Assembly: GCA_012184525.1 (NCBI GenBank)
Contig: WOFQ01000051.1
Location: 1-64,000 of the forward strand
Direction of reading: 5' to 3'
Length of the DNA stretch: 64,000 bases
From: Xenoacremonium recifei
Lineage: Eukaryota; Ascomycota; Sordariomycetes; Hypocreales; Nectriaceae
In this document: positions 59,486 through 64,000 of the stretch, piece after piece
Position numbering within the stretch: position 1 is the stretch's first letter
Layout: each line of letters opens with the position of its first letter
Notes under the pieces: model-generated
What the model saw: only the letters and a program-made list of their open reading frames with translations
Database searches by the model: none
What the model was told of the DNA's origin: nothing
Program-made: the position numbers and the translations under genes

Positions 59486-61130
59486 TTTGGCGGAATTATG
59501 AATGAAGATGCTGCGAGTCCCTTTGAGGTTAGTAGTTAGTTCTGTCACAAACCATCAAATGAAGTTCCCAGGGTGTTTGGGTGTGTTAGGAGGGTGTTCG
59601 ACGCGTTGCTGGCAACGAAATCCAACAAGTCGATGGGAGGGAATATGTAGGATAGATGTGGTCAGGAATGACGCGAAGAAGGAAGAGGGCAGAAGGGTGC
59701 GAAGAAGGCTGGTCGCGAGGCGTTTTGTCGAATGGATTGAGTCGCGGAGTGTAAGTGGGTAGAAGAGCGTGTAAATGGCTTGAAGGCGAGAAGGCGACTA
59801 AGAGGTGGTAGGTCGTAGCACCCTCAGAGATGATTGTTGAAGGAAGGTGTGGTGTAGAAGACCAATGATGGAAGTTGAGAGAGCTCAAGAGTGGTGATGA
59901 GCCCGAGGGTGAGATGGAGGGAAAGGAAGGAAAATTAGAAACGAAAGAGGACGGACGGAGAGCACAGAGAAGAAGGCGACCACGGAGGAAAATGGAAAGG
60001 GCACCACACGAGTGGCCCTTCGCTCTTGCTGCAGGAGATCGGAGTGAGGCTGCATGGGCAACCTGGGGTAAAAAAAACTTTGCACTGTGTGTTAGGTCTT
60101 CGGACGGCGACCTCCGAGTCTCTATACTTCTTTCTGATAGCCGACACGCGCTAGCTTGACTATGCACTAACAGCTTCCATGGCCCTCTCAGGGAAGTCTC
60201 AAGCTTACCATGTGCGGCTTTTTCAGACACTGTCCTCCACCCTTCAGCTTATCGGCCGCTTCTGCAAACTTGCCGGCCCTAAAAGCGGCCTAGTTCGAAG
60301 GGCATCCACAGATCCGCAGGCCCTTGAGTGCTACGGCGCTTGCCCTTTTCTGTGCACTCCTGTGGGGCCCGAGTACGTACCTCAGGATATGACCAGTCAT
60401 TGGCTCGACGGATTCTGAGGCTTTCGGACCTCCGGCCTTCTGGTTGGTCGGGCAACCCTCCAATCACTTTGCGTTACTCGGAAGCACTAGGATCCACTCC
60501 ATCCTTTGGTCTGTGGCTCCGAGCGTCCAGCCCCCTTCCTGCACCTCACCTCATGCTGGGCAGTGCTCATACGTACTAGGAGTAACAGGCGCTCTGATTT
60601 ACATCGTGTCTGACATTGTATTAATGCATTTCTTGAGCTAAAAGGTATTCGGTGCTGCTCTCAGGGCCGCTGTGTCTAGCCTGAGCTCTTTTTTCTGCTT
60701 GCATGGCCCCTTCTAGTGAGTCCCTACCATACAAAAAGGAGCTCATTCCTGTTAAGAGATGACCTGGCGAGCCGTCTTCGCCTCGGGTGCCAAGAGCATG
60801 CTCCCCCTCAGCAGCGAGTGGATTATCGTACACAGCTCCTGGCCAATGAAAAGACCCTCTATCACTCTTGCGGTCGCGAGTCGCGCGCGTCCTCACGCAG
60901 TCCAAGTCGAGCAAACAAGCCCGGATGCCTGCAAGCACCGTAGCACGGATGATATTACACAAACTTCGGATAGGTAGGAAGGGCACTGGTAGCAAATAAC
61001 CGAGCTAGCATGCGTGTACTTGCGTGCCATAGCCGGGATGAAGTTGCGGCATGTCGTCTTGGAACGAAGAGGACAGCAAGCAGCAAACTATCTCTGCTGT
61101 GGCTTGACGTACGAGGCCTTACTGACCATC
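59486..61130. other. Gene-poor region, no gene recognised
   Basis: About 1.6 kb after the uncharacterised gene at 58580-59485, including its promoter. Open frames on both strands overlap and have no recognisable content. A 9-bp stem (GGCCGCTT..AAGCGGCC) occurs near 60253-60290. Nothing here can be called with confidence. Confidence 0.5.
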
Positions 61131-61151
61131 CCCGACATTCTCCATGCCCCC

Positions 61152-61535
61152 CTACAGGCCCTGGAAGCCAGGGACTCTCACGCCCACTGGACTGGCACTT
61201 CGACGATGGGTTCTTTGTCTCGTCGGCGTTGTATCTACCGCGTTTCGCGATCGGCGGCGCTCTCTTACTGGCGCTGTATAGGCTCCATCAAATCTGCTCC
61301 GGTGACGGGCCTCTGGTAGGTTCCGGGGTGTCTGCGGCTGGGTTCTTGTGGGAAGCATGTCGTTGTACACGGAGACTTGGCCTCTCTGGCCGTCCGTTAT
61401 CAAAACGTCTCTTGCGGTTACGGTGCCGGAACTTGCGCCATCGACAGCTGATGGTCGTCTCGGCGTTCGTGACGCGCGAGAGCCAATCGAGCGTACTGCC
61501 AGGATGATTCGGGAGGTTCTAGACTACCATGGTTT
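61152..61535 (-). pseudogene. Probable gene relic with in-frame stop
   Basis: On the minus strand a frame of about 120 codons runs from near 61535 to a TAG at 61152-61154. It contains VSVYNDMLP..QPQTPRNLPEARHRSRF and TAPVRERRR, then RRSASPVGVRVPGFQGL, a Pro/Arg-rich pattern that I recall, unverified, from fungal hypothetical proteins. Translation past the stop continues GGMENVGDGQ before the next stop, and homologues as I remember them have Tyr at the TAG position. It could also be a real, short protein. There is no ATG at its upstream end. Confidence 0.4.
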
Positions 61536-61648
61536 CCAGTATTTAGTTGTGCAAACGCGGTATAATTAATATGTGACACTCACTGGCGTACGACCTCGAT
61601 TTGCCTCATATGGGCGGGCAGGCGGAGATGAGGTGAGCTCATCATCGC

Positions 61649-62305
61649 TCAAGAATTGCCCTGAGGGGACCAACGACTGCGACCACGGTGTTTGTTAGGC
61701 CACCTCCGAACATTCAGCTTGATGTAGTTGCGGACACGAACGCTCACAGCAGAGGTGACCCTTGGCACGGTCGAGAACGGAGGAGGCAGATCCCGTGGCC
61801 TTCTCTGTCGGCGGACGAGTCGACCAACGGTATCGCGTTGAGTTCCAGGGGCGGCAGCTCCATCAGCATAGCTGGCTACAGCCGCATCGCTTGGAGTACC
61901 TACGAGAAGGTTGGACCATCTCGGAGTCACTCAGGTCTACAACTGCTTACCTGTCTCTGTTGAATAATGAGGCTCGACAGATCGTTCGGCAGCCAGTGGA
62001 ACTGGACCCAGGTCGAGGTGTGCATCTAGGCCCAACTGCTGAGAGGTGCTATCGCTCGCCATGGACTCTGGTATCTCTATCTCATCACTATCGCTGTAGG
62101 TCTCGACCGCTGCGTGGACCTGTCTTGCTTGTGTCGTATCTTCTTCAATGTCGTCGTTCTCGTTCTCGTCCCCGGCTCCAGATATAAACGCCTGTATCGG
62201 CGTTCGGGTCTGTGAGTTGAGGTGACGTCGATATCTCGACCGTAGTTCGATACCCTTGAGTTCGCCAGCCGCCAGGCTGATCTTCGTAGGCTCGAGTCGC
62301 AGCAT
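61649..62305 (-). CDS. Hypothetical small protein, two exons
   Basis: Exon 1 (62305-61951) starts MLRLEPTKISLAAGELKGIE; the intron 61900-61950 (51 nt) has a perfect GTAAGC donor and TAG acceptor, and exon 2 (61899-61649) stays open to TGA, giving 201 residues. The first exon is acidic toward its end (GAGDENENDDIEEDT); the second is Arg- and Pro-rich (RRQRRPRDLPPP..). The splice joins TET to GTPSDAAV in phase. I do not recognise a family with certainty; the MLRL.PT.ISL start is a pattern I associate with uncharacterised fungal proteins. The gene is flanked by the relic at 61152 and by a gene-poor region. Confidence 0.6.
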
Positions 62306-64000
62306 CTTGGGACGTCGATGGGAAAGATTACAGCCAAGAAGACTTGATGTCTTTTCCAGCGGAGAGGGAACATGGCAGGAGAGATTCTACGTGAGGAGGT
62401 AGAAAGATTTATTTCCCATGCTCTTCTTTCGGCAACTGCGAACTGGATGCATACCCAAGGCGGAGTTCTGGAAAGAGTGAATATTGGCAGGTAAGTTCTT
62501 GTGCAAACAAACTCCTTGGTATTCCTTTCTCTCTCGGGCATCATTCCTTCAACAAAATATCATTTCCGGGTATAGGGTAGTCATATTCCTCACGATGTCG
62601 TGGACAACTTCTCCTTCCCGACATAAGCCTCGGACCTTTGCGTAAAAATATGTATGGGTATGTTAAGGAATTTATAATTTATATGGGTGTGTTTGGTGTC
62701 GATATCGTGCTCAAGGTTTTTGTGAAGTTTCTCTATTCGACCTGGACGGCCTCATGAGACCGATTTAATTCGAGGAAAAACCACAGCGAACAGCCTCGCC
62801 CGTACAACACTAGAATCAATCAAATATGCGGCTCAGGAGAAACTAAGCCCTTGGTCTGATGATGCCCATTTGCAATTTTCAAGGTAGGGCAATCTTCGGC
62901 CTTGGTGAAGTGAGTGCCTAAAGCAGGCAGTTATCATGGTATAAGCCCAGTACAGTTTAGCCACATAGTATTGAAGGTATAGGTCACCAAACGCAGCAAC
63001 AGAGTGCCCTTGTAAGACAAAAATGTCATTGATGAGCAGGTTAATTTTGTAGACTGTTGTCCAGCAACGTCATTGTCAACGCTACGTCTGGAGGATTTCA
63101 AGCTGGACAAGGGGGCATTGCCCACTGAGGCTGATGGCAAAGCTCGTAATTCCTGGGATGTTTGTTCTTAAATTGGGACGGTGAGGCGACGGCCTCTCAA
63201 CACGGATTTCATGGGGCTTTTATCGGCTCGTAAGATGAATGGGAGATTGGACCCGGTTTCCTCGATTACCGCAGGCTGGGTTCTTTGCCGTGGCGATTAC
63301 CAAGGAGGTAAGCTCGCCGTAATTATCGTGAGGGCGACTTGCAAAGTATCTCGGGGGAGCGTCCTCGAGATGCTGTCATGTAAAAAAGCGTCCCATTCTC
63401 TCTCCCCTGGCCTGGAGCTTCGGTATGCCTCCCGCCCCCCGGATGCGTGCTCCGTACCCCGTCGAAGGATTTCAGGATTTTGCCCTGCCCTGTCCGTAAT
63501 CGTACTTTCAGCTGCTCCGCGACGGCCTGGGATATTAGCCCGTGGAGCTGCACTGCAGGCTGGCGGGCGCCGGAGCGTGGATGGAGGAGCGAGTATTATT
63601 AGGGGGCGCTCTGGCTCTGAAGGAATGGATGGGCGTTGAAAGAAGACGACGCCCATCGATGGAGCTGTTAGAGAATAGGAGGCGCCGCCACACGAGGCTC
63701 TAACATCGGGCGGAGACCAGGTTGCGTGCGTGCCTGGCATAAAACGTGTGCACGGCGTTTAGTGAGGTTTATGTGTGCACTAACAAGCACCCAAGGACCT
63801 AAATTTACCCCCCGGCCAGCGCACCAGTACCACACAATGGCTGGCCGACAGCGCCTGAGCCTGAGCCTGAGCCTGGGCTAAGGTTCCAAGGTTAGGCTGG
63901 TTGGTCTAAAGCTCCAACCTACCTTACCTTACCTACGCTCTCGCTTCCCGAACACGACTAAACAATCTCCCAACCCAAAGAAGTCGTCGTCCTCGTCGCT
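62306..64000. other. Gene-poor region; probable 5' flank of a gene beyond the edge
   Basis: About 1.7 kb. Overlapping frames at 63181-63639 (plus) and 63297-63740 (minus) have no recognisable content. A short hexamer repeat, GCCTGA x about 4, lies at about 63853-63875. The last ~120 bp (ACCTTACCTTACCTACG, then CT-rich sequence and CCCAACCCAAAGAAG) look like the transcribed 5' leader of a plus-strand gene starting past the right edge; this is inference. Confidence 0.4.

Noticed and set aside
60253..60290. GGCCGCTT..AAGCGGCC stem
   Set aside because: A single 9-bp stem with a 20-nt loop has no context as a terminator or RNA gene in a eukaryote.
63181..63740. Overlapping 152- and 147-codon frames on opposite strands
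   Set aside because: Neither has recognisable content, and long antisense frames are common in GC-rich sequence.

Overview
The window is nuclear DNA from a filamentous ascomycete, most likely a Sordariomycete and perhaps Hypocreales; the order is inferred from protein similarity recalled from memory. The evidence is genes with many short introns of about 47-100 nt (GT..AG, CTAAC/CTGAC-like branch sites), filamentous-fungal versions of conserved eukaryotic proteins (neurofibromin RasGAP, Rat1, Uso1, PRMT3, Rav1, Sfi1, IleRS, hymA/Mo25), a monomodular A-T-C synthetase, and an AT-rich block of transposon remains with the C-to-T/G-to-A decay expected from repeat-induced point mutation (RIP). Exon coordinates were worked out by hand by joining conserved protein segments in phase; every multi-exon total given is divisible by three.

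Layout. 1-6.6 kb: gene-free AT-rich block holding a RIP-degraded Fot1/pogo-type DNA transposon (about 3 kb, ~100-bp inverted termini), with a ~310-bp, nearly un-mutated MITE nested inside, other TTAGTC-rich terminal-repeat remnants and a compound microsatellite. 6.6-17.6 kb: accessory-type genes (SAM methyltransferase, GNAT-plus-ankyrin protein, dienelactone hydrolase, A-T-C NRPS-like enzyme) with long gene-poor spacers and a degenerate minisatellite. 17.6-59.5 kb: dense housekeeping block: neurofibromin-like RasGAP, RAT1, USO1, PRMT3, an OPT transporter, RAV1, SFI1, a 60-residue twin-CX9C protein, cytosolic IleRS, hymA, a Swp73/BAF60 SWI/SNF subunit, a Syn8-like Qc-SNARE and an uncharacterised protein. 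59.5-64 kb: gene-poor, with one small two-exon hypothetical gene, a probable gene relic with an in-frame stop, and what looks like the 5' region of a gene beyond the right edge.

Most housekeeping genes are single units and not a pathway; they cover Ras signalling, RNA decay and termination, ER-Golgi tethering, arginine methylation, V-ATPase assembly (RAVE), spindle-pole-body duplication, complex I assembly, translation, cell polarity, chromatin remodelling and endosomal fusion. The clearest regulatory signals are two TGA(C/G)TCA cross-pathway-control sites upstream of the IleRS gene, three TGACGT motifs upstream of RAV1, and a CACGTG box upstream of the SWP73 homologue.

The most notable items are the nested transposon/MITE (with both visible catalytic aspartates of the host transposase turned to Asn), the A-T-C enzyme whose adenylation domain looks acyl-CoA-synthetase-like, a histidine at the presumed zero layer of the Qc-SNARE, the loss of the CxxC half of the PRMT3 zinc finger, and a 9-nt microexon in the transporter. 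No CRISPR array, rRNA or convincing tRNA was seen.
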